A DNA stretch of 64,000 bases from Prorocentrum cordatum (GCA_963575745.1 CAUYUJ010022426.1:58501-122500), one strand, 5' to 3'; shown: positions 1 through 11,009, counted from the stretch's first letter. Made by a program: numbers and translations. Notes: generated from the letters alone by a model not told the origin.

Positions 1-311
1 TATGCTTCTCTTTCCCAGCCCGTAAGGGTGAGGGAATAATCGTACACGTCTTTCCGCTTCTTCTTGGACGATCTCCATTGCATATCACAAAGGTCCTTCG
101 CGATCTGGCTAGTGCTTCGGGTCTGGTATCTTGCTTTGAGTAATTGTCGTAGTGCTGCTTGTTCTGGTTGTCGCAGGTAGCTTTTCATGTACGGTTCACA
201 CCACATCTTCCAATTAGCTTGGTTCCTGGCCTCGTCTAGGTCGATGTATACCGTCCATGTAGCTGCCCATATGCCAAGGTCGTGCATGATGCCCTTTCTC
301 TGCTCCTCCGC
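1..311 (-). pseudogene. Continuation of the LINE C-terminal frame past an in-frame stop
   Basis: Reading the minus strand in the same frame as the 312-1376 ORF, the frame stays open from the TAA at 312-314 to the window edge. The translated stretch includes LGIWAATWTVYIDLDEARNQ and YLRQPEQAALRQLLKARYQT, which looks like ordinary helical protein, not repeat translation. One stop codon therefore separates two halves of what was probably a single polypeptide of more than 450 codons. I do not recognise a domain in this tail. It could be the end of the RNase H region of the LINE protein or unrelated sequence fused behind it. The frame runs off the left end of the window. Confidence 0.45.
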
Positions 312-1376
312 TTATGTGTCCGTTGGTGCACTAGCCTCTGCTTCATGGCACAACTCAGTTGGGCTCCCTTGTGCCACGAGGGCGTTGGGGCACCACATGT
401 GCGCTTGCCCTGGCCGCTTCCATCGTTCATCTCGTAGCTGTAATGTGAGGCCCCATCCCACTCTATTGATGCGCATGTCGTTGCTGGTGCCTGATCCATC
501 TACGAACGCCATGCTGCACTGAACGGGATCCATCGTGACCAAATTGCTTGCTATTAATTCGGGTCCTCTTGTTGCAGTCGTCCAGTAGCTGCCGTTCCAA
601 TCACCCCATGCTGGTGGATCAGGTACAGGATTCCTGTGCTTGGGGAGTAGCCCTCGTAGCCAGTATGCCTCCGTCTCTGGGTTGTCGTGCATCTCCTCTA
701 AGGCCTTCTGACATAACGACTGTGACTTGACCACCGCGTCAATCTGGATGTTGTCGTTCATTTCGCACTCGTAGATCCTGTGCTTCAGCGTGTCAGGCGC
801 CTTAGTACAACGCGGGCAAACTCCATCTGTCTGGTATCCTGCTGCTTTACATCGTTGTCCTGCCCATATCGTGCCACAGGCCAGTGCTTCTAACGCGCCT
901 GCTTCTTGGACTCGGTCAGCTTTACGTAGTTTCTGGAGCGTCTTCTTGAGCATGGTGGTGTCCATCCCGTGATGCATGCCCTTACCATAGTAGTGGTCCG
1001 CTGCTTTGGTCCAGAGCTGAGCTTGCATGTCCCTGGTGATGGACTTCATGATGTCGCGAAAATCGAGCACTCCCTCACTCTGGAACCTCCACGTCTCGCC
1101 ACTAGCATCCTCCCACTCATCTGGCATGCGTGGATTCCACCCCAGCTGTTGCAATGAGAGAATAAGTGCCCCCATTGGTCCTGTCACTGAGTTCCACTTT
1201 CCACGGGTTCGCATCTGGGCCAGACGTTCGATATTAGTTTGCCAGCCTTGTCGTAGTCGTTGATGTGCTGAGGTATCCTTTTGCCACATCTGTACCCATT
1301 CACGTACTTGTCGCTGCAGGCATGCTGTAGCTGGCTCGTTCTCGCCGTAAAAAATATGTTGATCGTTGATGTGCAT
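312..1376 (-). CDS. Non-LTR retrotransposon (LINE) polyprotein, C-terminal part: zinc-binding motif and RNase H start
   Basis: The frame encodes 354 residues. It carries a C-x2-C-x8-H-x4-C motif at residues 187-204 (CPRCTKAPDTLKHRIYEC). This layout is typical of the zinc-binding segment after the reverse transcriptase in plant- and dinoflagellate-type LINEs. About 90 residues later, AFVDGSG followed by GWGL (290-309) matches the first strand and first catalytic aspartate of RNase HI. No reverse transcriptase core is present, so this is a 5'-truncated or decayed copy. The frame is open for about 18 codons upstream of the ATG to a TGA, so the ATG is not an authentic element start. A TAA at 312-314 cuts the RNase H domain short, but the same frame continues to the window edge. 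In vivo the product would act in target-primed retrotransposition. Confidence 0.7.
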   Translation of the reverse strand: MHINDQHIFYGENEPATACLQRQVREWVQMWQKDTSAHQRLRQGWQTNIERLAQMRTRGKWNSVTGPMGALILSLQQLGWNPRMPDEWEDASGETWRFQSEGVLDFRDIMKSITRDMQAQLWTKAADHYYGKGMHHGMDTTMLKKTLQKLRKADRVQEAGALEALACGTIWAGQRCKAAGYQTDGVCPRCTKAPDTLKHRIYECEMNDNIQIDAVVKSQSLCQKALEEMHDNPETEAYWLRGLLPKHRNPVPDPPAWGDWNGSYWTTATRGPELIASNLVTMDPVQCSMAFVDGSGTSNDMRINRVGWGLTLQLRDERWKRPGQAHMWCPNALVAQGSPTELCHEAEASAPTDT

Positions 1377-1545
1377 CTGCCGCCAGTTGTAAATCCAACC
1401 ATCTCTGCCGCCTGAGCTCGCTCTTCACGCACTGCAGTTGGACTGAGCCCTGTAACTGGCCAATCGAAGCTCTGCTTGGCTCTCAGGTTGGAATTGAAGA
1501 GCATCGCCGTCCTTCGCCGCCATTTGCCCTTCTGCTTGTTGAAGA
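1377..1545. other. Short unique segment upstream of the LINE fragment
   Basis: The first part extends the LINE frame on the minus strand without a start codon. The remainder is non-repetitive with no recognised gene. Confidence 0.3.
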
Positions 1546-1705
1546 TCCTGGCGGAGGAGGAGGGGGAGGAGGAGGAGCAGGAGCAGGAGGAGGAGGAGGA
1601 GGAGGAGGAGGAGGAGGAGAAGGAGGAGGAGGAGGAAGGAGGAGGAGAGGAGGAGGAGGAGGAGGACGAGAGGCGATGTAGGAGGAGGAGGTGGTGTCGT
1701 GCGTG
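1545..1705. repeat. (GAG)n microsatellite
   Basis: Nearly uninterrupted GAG/GGA trinucleotides. Translation gives poly-Glu on one strand and poly-Ser/Pro on the other, which explains the long open frames here. Confidence 0.9.
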
Positions 1706-1789
1706 AGAAGGTGGAGAAGGAGGATTAGGAGGCGAGGTAGAACCTGAGAACAGTAACACTGGGAAGAGATGAGGGGACAAACGACTCCC

Positions 1790-2380
1790 GGTCCCTACCA
1801 CCGTCCGCATCACATCCCCCACTGTTGTTCCCAGCACCACTGTCCTCACCACCACTGTCCCCACTGTGTCCCCACCAGTGCCCCCACCACTGTCGCACTG
1901 TCCCCACTGTCCCCACCACTGTTCCCACTACGGTTCCACTCTCCCCACTGTCTCCACGGCCCCAACCACTGCCCGACTATCCCCACTGTCCCCACTGTCC
2001 CACTGACTCCTCCGCTGTCCCACTGAGCTGTCCCACTGTTCCCACCACTGTCCCCACTGTCCCCACCACTGTCCCCACTGTACCTCTGTCCATTGTCCCA
2101 CCGCCGTCCTCGCCACCGCCTTCACCACTGTCCCCACCACCATTGTACCCTCCACTGTCCCACTGTTTCCACCTCATTCCCACTGTGCCCACACCACTGT
2201 CCCCACCACCACCGTCTCCACCACTGTCCACTGTCCCCCCTGTTTCCACCATTGTCCCCACCACTGTCCCCACCACTACCGGCCCTCTACTGTCCCACTG
2301 TCCCACTGTCCCCATCACTGTCCCGCTGTCCCCTCACCACTGTCCCCACCAACACCGTCCCCACCACTGTCCGCACCCCC
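1790..2380. repeat. CCCCACTGT minisatellite
   Basis: Irregular head-to-tail copies of a 9-15 bp unit (CCCCACTGT, CCCCACCACTGT) fill almost 600 bp. All six frames remain open over long stretches because the unit has few stop codons. Nothing here suggests a gene. Confidence 0.9.
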
Positions 2381-2384
2381 ACTC

Positions 2385-2570
2385 GGTTTTCGAGGGGGGG
2401 GGGGGGCGGTGTTCGAACCGGTAGTGACACCCCCCCCCCCCCCTTGTCATGATGAACTGGGGGGGGGGGAGGGGTTCGAACCGGTAGTGACCCCCCCCGG
2501 TTTTCCGGAGGGGGGGGGGGGGGAGGGGTTCGAACCGGTAGTGACCCCCCCCGGTTTTCCGCCAGCAGCG
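2385..2570 (+). repeat. Three tandem copies of a 54-63 bp unit containing GTTCGAACCGGTAGTGAC
   Basis: The 17-18 bp core occurs at 2411, 2474 and 2528, separated by homopolymeric G and C runs. GTTCGAACC is palindromic and resembles an RNA polymerase III B box, but no A box or tRNA fold accompanies it. Confidence 0.85.
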
Positions 2571-2589
2571 GTAGAACACGCTCTTTGTT

Positions 2590-3235
2590 ACCATGGCGTA
2601 GATCTCTTGTCTATTCGCACAGTCGGATGTCGCAGCATGGCATAGCATTTCATGGCATAGCATGGTGTTGAAGATCAACGCGTAGCATGACATAGCATGG
2701 CGTAGCGACGCCCCAAAGTGGGGGGAGGCTTCTGCGGCCCAAGAAACCAACGCATCAACACCGAATGTGTATTCACTTCCGATGGTGACATGGCGCTGGA
2801 GATAATGACGCCAACGCTGCAGCGGGAGCACGATTCAGAACGAGCGAAAGTGCGGAATGAGGCCAACGCTGCAGCGGGAGCACGATTCGGAACGAGCGGT
2901 GGCCCGAAAATAAGCCAGCGCTGCAGCGAGAGCAGCATTCGGAACAAAAGAATAAGCTCGTTTCCCGGAAATCCTGCGTAAAAATCATATACGCGGAGGG
3001 GGGCCAGCCACCGGACGTCACCAGGGGAGAGAATAGAGTAGTCGTATTGTGCAATTGTGGAGGAGGCAAGGGGGAGGGGCAAGGGGGAAGGAACAGAAGT
3101 GAAGATTTCCGGGACCGCAAGGGAGAGACGAGCGAGGGGCAGGGGGCAAGCTAGGTCCGCTCGCGTCATGTCTGACGTCCTACCCCTCCCTCCCATTCCC
3201 TATCATGGCGTAGATTTCCTATCTAATCGGATGCC
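2590..3235 (+). repeat. Dispersed repeat family D, copy 1
   Basis: Ordered blocks recur elsewhere. They include CGGATGTCGCAGCATGGC, then a GGCTTCTGCGGCCCAA block, then CGCTGCAGCGGGAGCACGATT units in tandem, then a CCCGG[A/C]AATCCTGCGTAAAAA block, then GCTCGCGTCATGTCTGACG near the end. The order is the same in copies at 3.64-4.25 and 5.58-6.46 kb, and reversed at 27.5-28.4 kb. No protein domain was recognised in any frame. Confidence 0.75.
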
Positions 3236-3445
3236 GAGCAGGGCAATGATCGCGAGAGGGCACGCGATGCATGATATAGAGCACGGCATGGCATGGCGTA
3301 GAAGAGCACGGCAGAGCGTAGAATGTCATAGCATGGCGCGGCATTGCGAAGCATTGCATCAAAAAGCATTGCAACGCAAAGCATGTCATCGCACAGCGGC
3401 GTAGAACATAACTTCGCACAGCATGTCATGGCAGGTCACCGGGTT
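3225..3445. repeat. AGCATGGC/GCATTGC-type short tandem repeats
   Basis: Degenerate 5-10 bp units (GCATGGCRTAG, AAGCATTGC) are arrayed here. The same motif class recurs at 2630-2710, 4230-4330 and, in a related AAGCAATGC form, at 38.6-39.2 kb. Confidence 0.75.
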
Positions 3446-3639
3446 CCTTGGAGAGTAGTCGGAACGTCTTCGAGAGGTCTGGGTCGGTCTGGAGTCGCGG
3501 TCCCATGTTTAGCTCCCTGGGCTCACCGAAAAGCCTTGCACAAGGCGGGGCTGATGGAGAGCACCCGCTGGCTCTGCTTGCAACATCGCCTTTTCAAAAC
3601 AGGAACGTGGCTCCGGGTTAATACTTCCTCCAAACGACG

Positions 3640-4250
3640 CCGCCCCGAAGTGTGGGGGCGCCTTCTGCGGCCCAAAAAATCCACGTATCGGCGCCGGATG
3701 CGCAATCACATGCGATGTTTTTCTGGGGGTCAGTTTCTAAATTTGGGGCTTCCTGGGAAGGACGGAAAACACCCGTGCTGCAGCGGCAGCACGTTTTGGA
3801 ACAACCAGAGGCGCAGAAATGGGGCCAGCGCTGCAGCGGGAACAAGATTGTCAAAAACACCCATGAAAACCAAACTCCCGGCAATCCTGTGTAAAAAACA
3901 ATACGTGGAGGGGGGGCGAACATCTGCCGGACAGACTCAGGGGCGAGAGGAGAGTGGCATTCCTGGGGAGGGCAAAGGGGAGGGAACAAAAGAGCGAGTA
4001 CCTCCGGGGCCGCAGGGGAGGAGACGAGGGAAGGGCAGAGGGGAAGGAGGCGGGGGGGAGGGGCGCGGGCACTGGGGAGGGGACAAAAGAGCGAGGACTT
4101 CCAGGGCCGCAGGGGGGGAGACGAGGGAGGGGCAGGGGGGCAAGCTAGGTGCGCTCGCGTCATATCTGACGTCCTATCCCTCCCGTCCATCCCTTACCGT
4201 GGCGATGATTTCCTCTCGATTCGCACAATCGGATGTCGCAGCATGGCGTA
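3640..4250 (+). repeat. Dispersed repeat family D, copy 2
   Basis: The same block order as copy 1 is visible: a GGCGCCTTCTGCGGCCCAA block, a GCTGCAGCGGGAACA block, GGCAATCCTGTGTAAAAAAC, then repeated GGGGAGGGGACAAAAGAGCGAGGACCTCCGGGGCCGCA-type units (shown degenerate), then GCTCGCGTCATATCTGACG. The open frame through 3344-4306 is a by-product of this GC-rich repeat. Confidence 0.75.
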
Positions 4251-4500
4251 GCACTGCATGGCATATCATTACATGGCATAGCATGGTGTTGAGGAGCAAC
4301 GCGTAGCATGGCATAGCATGGCGTGGCGACGCCCCCAAGTGGGGGGGGGGGCTTCTGCGGCCCAAATAAATCAACGCATCGACACCGAATGTGGAATGAC
4401 TTCCGATGATTTTGTCGGGGAGCATTTTCTAGATTTTGGGGCGTGCTGGAAGGACAGAAAAACATGGTGTGGCATGGCCCTGGAAATAATGACGCCAGTC
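4250..4500 (+). repeat. Dispersed repeat family D, partial copy 3
   Basis: AGCATGGC repeats lead into the GGCTTCTGCGGCCCAA block and the CAACGCATCGACACCGAATG block, and the copy ends before the later blocks. Confidence 0.65.
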
Positions 4501-4960
4501 GGCGTGTGCGGGGTGTCTGTCTGGTCCCGTCGACGGGACGCCTTTTCTGTTTATCCTTCCCCGTCGGGGTGAGAGAACACTCTCCCGTCGTCGGGGGGAG
4601 GAGGGCGGAGATTGAGGGAAATCGACCCACGTCGTAGTCACGTCAAAAAGAAGCCCCTTCCCTTTGTCCCTTCCCCGGCGGGGGCGGGGTCCCGCGGAGG
4701 GGGGGTCAGATTCGCATCCCCCGTGTGCGGCTTTTACAGAGGGGCCCTCTGTAGATGCGCTGGAGAAGGGGGGGGTCGCCACGACCGATCCGCAAGAGCG
4801 CCCCTAGACGGCCCAAGCCCCGCAAAACAACCCAAGAACGCCTAGGGAAAGCCAAAACGGGCCCCCAGACGGCCAATGGACGCCGCGCAGATACGTTTCC
4901 CCCTCGAGCGCCCCCGAAACCATGAAAAGCTGTTTCCGAAAGACCCCAGAATGCCACAAC
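4500..4960. other. GC-rich spacer, no gene recognised
   Basis: Two loosely similar CCTTCCCCGKCGGGG segments lie about 120 bp apart, suggesting a decayed duplication. Frames are open on both strands but show no domain. Confidence 0.35.
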
Positions 4961-5545
4961 GCCTCCTCCTCCTCCTCCTCCTCCTCCTCCTCCTCCTCCT
5001 TTCCTCCTCCTTCACCTCCACTCCTCCTCCTCTCTTCCTCCTCCTTCCTCCTCCTCTCATCATCCTCTCATCTCCCCCTGCCGCCCCCCCTGCCCCCTCT
5101 CCTTCCTGGCCCGCCCTATGCCTCTCCTCTTCCTCCTCCTCCTCATCTCCTCCTTCCTCCTCCTCCTCCCCTTCCCCCTCCTCCTCCTCCTGCTCTCTCC
5201 TCCTCCTCATCCTTCCCACCTCCTCCTCCTCATCCGCTCATTCAACCCTTTCCTCTTCCCCCCCCACTCCTCTCCTCCTCCTCCTTCCTCCCTCCTCCTC
5301 CTCTCCTCCTCCTCCCTCCTCCTCCTCTCCTCCTCCTTCCTCCTCCTCCATCCTGCTGCTCCTGCTCCTCCTCCTCCTTCCTCCTCCTTCCACCTCCCCC
5401 ATTCCTCTCCTTCCTCTCTTTCTGTCCTCCTCCTCCTCCTCCTCCTGCTCCTCCTCCTCATCCTCCTGCTGCTGCTCCTCCTCCTCCTCCTCCTCCTCCT
5501 CCTGCTCCTGCTCCTGCTCCTCCGCCTCTTACCCCCCCCGCTCGT
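4960..5545. repeat. (CTC)n microsatellite
   Basis: Almost 600 bp of CTC/TCC trinucleotides with CTG interruptions. All long frames here are Ser, Leu or Pro homopolymer translations. Confidence 0.95.
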
Positions 5546-5574
5546 TTTCATCTTCGTCGTCTTCAGGGTCGGCG

Positions 5575-6465
5575 GCACGGGCCGTAAGGCATTCGCAATA
5601 ATGACGCCAGCGCTGAAGCGGAAGCACAATTCAGAACGAGCGGAAGCGCTGAAATGAGGCCAGCGCTGCAACTGGAGCACGATTCGGAACGAGCGGTGGT
5701 CCGAAAATGAAGCCATCGCTGCAGCGAGAGCAGCATTTTAGATTTTTTTGTTGTTTGCCCCCCCCCTCCCTCCCCCCAAAAAACGGAAATGAGGACGCAA
5801 TCAACGAATCGGTTCCGAATATGTAATCACTTCCCATGTTTTTTTGGGTGGGGGCAGATTCTAGATCTTGGGGCACATTTGGAAGGACCGAAAGCCATGC
5901 CGTGGCATGGCGCTGGAAATAATGACGCCAACGCTGCAGCGGGAGCACGATTCAGAACGCACGGAAGCGCGGAAATGAGGCCAGCACTGCAGCGGGAGCA
6001 CGATTCGGAACGAGCGGTAGCCTGAAAATGAAGCCAGCACTTCAGCGAGAGCATCATGTTGAGAAAGTAATACAAAGAGAGAGAGAGAGAGAGAGAGCGA
6101 AAACCAGTTTCCCGGCAATCATGCGTGCACAAAAATAATACGTGGAGTGGGGCGAACATCAGCTGGACAGACTCAGGGGAGAGAGGAGAGTGGCATTCCT
6201 ATTGTGCAATTGGGAAGGAGGAAGGAGGCGGAGGGGGCGCGGGCAGGGGGGAGGGAACAAAAGAGCGAGGTCCTCCGGGGCTCCATGGGGGGGGGAGACG
6301 AGGGAGGGGCAGGAGGGAAGGGGGCGGGAGGGGGGGTGGAGGGCGCGGGCAGGGGGAAGGGAACAAAAAAGCGAGGACCTCCGGGGCCGCATGGGGGGAG
6401 ACGAGGGAGGGGCAGGAGTGGGGGGAATGAGGCGGGAAGGGGGAGGGGGGGCAGGGGGGAGGGAG
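5575..6465 (+). repeat. Dispersed repeat family D, copy 4
   Basis: CGCTGAAGCGGAAGCACAATT and GCTGCAGCGGGAGCACGATT units, the GGCAATCATGCGTGCAC block and repeated GGAACAAAAGAGCGAGG units occur in the family order. A (GA)n run lies at 6073-6099. Confidence 0.75.
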
Positions 6466-6484
6466 CAAGAGCGATTAGCAGGAG

Positions 6485-6503
6485 CGGAGCCTGACGACGA
6501 CGC

Positions 6504-6542
<39 letters not shown>

Positions 6543-6545
6543 AAA
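6485..6545. repeat. (GAC)n microsatellite
   Basis: About 20 near-perfect GAC/CGA trinucleotides directly after family D copy 4. Confidence 0.95.
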
Positions 6546-7425
6546 GGTAGGAAGGAAGGGGCGCGGAGCTGGGGCCCTCTTGGCCTCAGGACTCCACTTG
6601 GGCCCTGACTTGGGCCCCTCCGGGGCTCTGCTTTCCGCCCGATCCCCCCAGGGGGCGCCACCACGGATGCGCCCCTTCGGGGCCACCCTTTGGGGGGCCG
6701 TTCGGAGGGGTCTCCGAGGAGGGCTGGGGGTATGTTTCGGGGAGGCGTGAGACTCGGGTACGGGGGACTCGGGTTGGCCTGACGGGGCCGTCGTAAAAAT
6801 GACGAGACCCAGTCTGAAATCTGATGCGAGCTCCCGCTGCAAACATCCCACGATAACTGGACCGTCAGGATCTAGGACCGTCAAGAGACGTCGGCAGGCC
6901 CGAGTGCCGGCTTGCTCGAGTCTTACGCTTCCCCGAACGGTGCAGGGCCTGGTCTGCGTGAGGGGTGCGCCCATACAGCCTATCCCTGAGCAAGGGGTCG
7001 GGTGTTGGGCCCCCCAGGGCGCGGTTTCGGGGGCCTCCTGGGTTCCCCCGCCCCACGCGTGCCCCCCCAGGAGGAAGTGGGACGGAAGGGACAGGGAGGG
7101 GGGGAGTATGACAAGGAGGGCGACAACGAAAGGAGGTAGAGAAGACGAGAAAGAGAAGGAGGAAAGAAGAGTACGAATGAGTGCAGGATGGAAAAGTTGG
7201 GTCAAGCCTCGCGGATGTCGCTCCTGCTGAACAACACTCTCCCTAATGCGTCAACCAACCATTACGTCGCCACGTCCTCTCTCCCTCCTCCGTATCCACA
7301 TTTCACTCGAACCGTAACCACCAACTTTGGAGGTTGGGGGTGTCTTGAAAAATAGTGAAACGATGCAAGCTGCGAGTCGTAGAGTCGAACAACGCCGCCA
7401 TGCGCGAAGAGAGTCAGAAAAGGAA
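6546..7425. other. GC-rich non-repetitive spacer
   Basis: Unique sequence with overlapping open frames on both strands (up to 348 codons on minus). GC richness explains the open frames, none carries a domain I recognise, and no start or splice context stands out. Confidence 0.35.
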
Positions 7426-7429
7426 CTCG

Positions 7430-7482
7430 ATCTATACATATATATACATATATATACACATATGTATATATATATATGTAGA
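7430..7482. repeat. (TA)n-rich microsatellite
   Basis: Alternating TATATACATA-type dinucleotides. Confidence 0.85.
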
Positions 7483-7534
7483 TACATATGATCGCCCCCC
7501 CTGCGATCACACCTCTCTGCTTCTCTGATTCGTC

Positions 7535-7662
7535 CTCGTTGAACTCTCTCCTCTTTCTCCTCCCCCTCTCCTCGTCCTCCCCCTCCTCCTCCTCCTCCTC
7601 CTCCTCCTCCGCCTCCGCCTCCTCCTCCTCCGCCTCCTCCTCCTCCTCCTCCTCCTCCTTGT
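7535..7662. repeat. (CTC)n microsatellite
   Basis: CTC trinucleotides with CGC interruptions. Confidence 0.95.
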
Positions 7663-7689
7663 AGCAATACAGCACCAAAACCAGACAGC

Positions 7690-8280
7690 GCTTGGCGCCC
7701 TCAGTGCAGGGAAACACTATGTAGGTTTGGTTGTTTTAGTTGTTTTGAGTCTGGGATGCAAGGAAACATTGTGTATGTTTGTGTTGTTGTTTTTGGTTTT
7801 GCAGGCCCCATTGCTCGCCACGGCTCCCGTCCCAGTACCCTTCTCCGCGCCTCCCAGACTGACAAAAACAAAAATACGCAGACTGGCAGTAGTTGGCGCC
7901 CTTGGTGCAAGGAAGCACTGTGTATGTTCGGTCAGTTGGTTGTTTTGTTTGTGAAGCCACGCAACACTGTGTATGTGTGATGTGTGTATGTGTTTTGGTT
8001 TTGCAGGCCCCTGTGCTCGCCGCGGCCTCCCTCGCAACACTTCTTTCTGAGCTCCCACAACCACAGAAAACAAAACAGTAGGTGGCGCCCTTGGTGCAAG
8101 AAATCACTGTGTATGGTTGGCGTTTGGGATCTTGGGGTTTGTGAAGCCACGAGACACTGTGTATCTGTGGTTGGTTGGGTGTGTGTTGGTGTTGCAGGCT
8201 CCAGTGCTCGCCGCGGCCTCCCTCGCAGCACTTGTGAGCCTGCAAAACCGAAACCAAAAAATGGCTCCTTGCATCCCAAG
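7690..8280 (+). repeat. 197-bp tandem repeat, three copies
   Basis: A unit containing TTTTGGTTTTGCAGGCCCC, CTCGCCGCGGCCTCCCTC, GGCGCCCTTGGTGCAAG and CACTGTGTATG repeats with a spacing of about 197 bp (anchor positions near 7795, 7992 and 8189). Each copy holds one acceptor-like pyrimidine/G-rich TTGCAG|G sequence. Confidence 0.85.
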
Positions 8281-8299
8281 ACCAAACTATAGACTAAAA

Positions 8300-9340
8300 A
8301 GACACATAGTTAGACAACAAATGTTGAATATATCTAAAAAAAATGAAGAGGGAGGAAGGAGAAGGGATTACAGTGGATTTGAGTCAGGTCCAAGCCAGGA
8401 CGAAATAAGGAAAGGGGAGGAGGAAGAGGAGGAGGAATCGGGCACACATAAGAATGCAATAGGAACGGAGGAAGGGGAGGGGGGGGGGAGGAGGAGAAGG
8501 CGGTAAGCTAATGGATTTGGACGAGATCCAAATAGTAGTGATCCAAGCAGAATGGAAAAGGCAAGGAGGGAGGAGGGATGAGATTGGAAAAAATGCTGGT
8601 TCAATATGGAAGGGAGAGGACAAGGAGGAGGGACTCTATTGGATTTGCAGAAGGTCCAGCTGCGGCTTCAATCCGAAAGGAGGGAGAGGAGAAGAACGAG
8701 GCATGCTATGGGATGCGGGTAAGTTCCACATAATTATTCAGCAGGGGCAGGAAAGGAGAAGGCATAGGAGAAGGAGGAGAGAGAACTCAAACAGAAAGCA
8801 AAGGAGAAGGAGGAGGGAGGATGGCTTCGACTGGATGTGGCTAAGATTCAAATACGAATTCAACTAGGAAAGGAGAGGACGAGGAAGAGGAAGATGAGGA
8901 GAGTGAGGAGAGATGGTATTGGATCTGAATGAGGGCCAAGTCAGGATTCAAAGGAAAAGGAGGACGAGGAGAAGTGGGGGAGAGGGAGGCGGGACCCTGC
9001 TGGATTTGCATACAGAGGCATGATATGGGGTGCAGAAAACCTGCTTAGTGATTCAGTATGGGTAGGAAAGTAAAAAGACAAAGGAGGAGGATGAGAAGGA
9101 CAGGGAGAGAACATCGATTGGATCGGAGTAGCGCCCAAAAAGGGACCCCATGGTAACGGAGGAGGGGGGAAAAGCAGGACGACTGTCATTAGTTTGAAAA
9201 AAGGGTTTATTGAGATCAAATAGGAAAGGATGAGGGCGGGGAGGAGGGGGAGACCGACGAGGACAAGGACGAGGAGGGGAGAGGGATGAGGAGGGTAATG
9301 AGGAAGAGGATGATGATGGAAGCGAACTGCATGATCACAG
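8300..9340 (+). repeat. Degenerate purine-rich tandem repeat (unit about 110-130 bp)
   Basis: Diverged units with ATTGGATTTGNA, a GTCCAAG/TTCAATNNG segment and AGGAAAAGGAGGANGAGG follow one another. No frame is conserved between units. Confidence 0.6.
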
Positions 9341-9342
9341 GG

Positions 9343-9728
9343 GGTGGTATATATATACACACACATACATACATACATGCACATACGTATGCAAATGCCT
9401 ACATACCTACACATACATAAATACCTACATACAGATAGACAGACAGACCGACAGACAGACATACATACAAACCTACACACATACATACATGCAGACAGAC
9501 AGGCATACATACATACATACATACATACATACACACATACACACATACACACATATACATGATTGGATGCATACATACATACATACGTACATACAAACCT
9601 ACATACATACACACATACATGCATGCATGCATGCATACATATATACATACATACATACGTACGTACATACATACAAAGCTATATGCATGCATGCAAACAT
9701 ACATACGAAAAAACATACATCTATACAT

Positions 9729-9759
<31 letters not shown>

Positions 9760-9900
9760 GGCAGACAGACAGGCAGACAAACAGACAGGCAGACAGGCAG
9801 GCAGACAGGCAGACAAACAAACAGACAGACAGGCAGGCAGGCAGACAGACATGTATATAAATACAAAGATGTGTGTATACATATATGTACATAAATATGT
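9343..9900. repeat. (ACAT)n and (CAGA)n microsatellite tract
   Basis: ACATACAT runs alternate with CAGACAGA and CAGGCAGA runs. Translations are His-Thr-Tyr or Asp-Arg-Gln periodic peptides. Confidence 0.95.
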
Positions 9901-9959
9901 ATGGTCGCCCCCCCTGTCATCATACCTGCTCGCCTCCTCATCCTCGACTGCTGCTTTTC

Positions 9960-10011
9960 CGTTGTCTCTCTCTCTCACTCTCTCTCTCTCTCTCTCGCTC
10001 TCCCTCTCCCT

Positions 10012-10042
<31 letters not shown>

Positions 10043-10045
10043 CAA
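9960..10045. repeat. (TC)n microsatellite
   Basis: TCTCTC and CCCTCT dinucleotide-rich run. Confidence 0.9.
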
Positions 10046-10990
10046 AACCTTGTGTTCCCAGAAATTCCAGACCTTCCCAGAGACTACTCAGCTGAAAAAC
10101 CACGTGGTTTCCAGATGCTCCAGATATTCCAGATCTTCCCAGAGACTACCCAGGTTAAAGACAATGTGTTTTCCAGATTTACCAAAAATCCCCCAAGAGA
10201 CTACCCAAGCGAAAAAACATGTGTTCTCCAGATGCTCCATAGATTCCAAATCCCCCAGGGACTACGCAACTGAAAAACCGTGTGTTTTCCAGATGTTCCA
10301 CACATTCCTGATCTTCCCAGAGACTACCCAGGTGAAAGACCATGTGTTTCCCAGGTTTTCCATAGATTCCCGATCTCCCCAGAGACTACCCAAGTAAAAA
10401 ACTATGCTTTTCCAGATAGTCCAGATTTTACCCGGGAGTGCGCTGCAAGCTCAGAGTAGTCCTGGCAATATGTGGAGTATCTGGAAAAGCTGTAAACATA
10501 TGGATGCTCACCTGCGTAACCCCTCGGAGGATTCGGAAAATTTGAAGTGCCTGGAAAACACATGTTATGTCACTTGGGTGGTCTCTGGGAATATCTGGAA
10601 AATCTGAAAAACAAAAAGTTATTCACCTGGGTAGTCTCTGGAAAGAACTGGAATATCTGGAAAGTCTGGCAAAGACATGTGTTCAAACTTGGGTAGTCCC
10701 TGTGAATATCTGGAATACCTGGGAAATCTGGAAAGCACATGGTGATTCACTTTGGTAGTCTCTGGGGAGATCTGGGTATCTGGAAAATCTGGAACGCCGC
10801 GTTTTTTTCACCTGGGTATTCTGTGGGAATATCTGGAATATCTGGAACATCTAGAAAACACAATGTTTTTGTTCACCTGGGTAGTCTCTGGGAATATCTG
10901 GAACACACACATTGTGTTTCACCTGGGTAGTCTCTGGGAAAGTCTGGAATATTTGGAAAACCTGGGAGACACAAGGTGTTTTCAATACCA
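10045..10990. repeat. Head-to-head minisatellite (62-66 bp unit)
   Basis: From 10045 to about 10430 the unit reads CCCAGAGACTACCCA plus TGTGTTTTCCAGAT in plus orientation. From about 10560 to 10990 the same unit appears reverse-complemented (TGGGTAGTCTCTGGG, ATCTGGAAAA). The two arms, each about 6-7 units, surround a spacer of about 130 bp. Confidence 0.85.
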
Positions 10991-11009
10991 CCCTCCCCAC
11001 CGATCCATT

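Noticed and set aside
2385-2570. tRNA or SINE based on the GTTCGAACC B-box-like motif
   Set aside because: No A box, no cloverleaf and homopolymer flanks. The motif is a simple palindrome in a minisatellite.
4845-4870. GCCAAAACGGGC as a minus-strand spliced-leader relic
   Set aside because: Only about 11 of 16 positions match and no ORF follows in that orientation.
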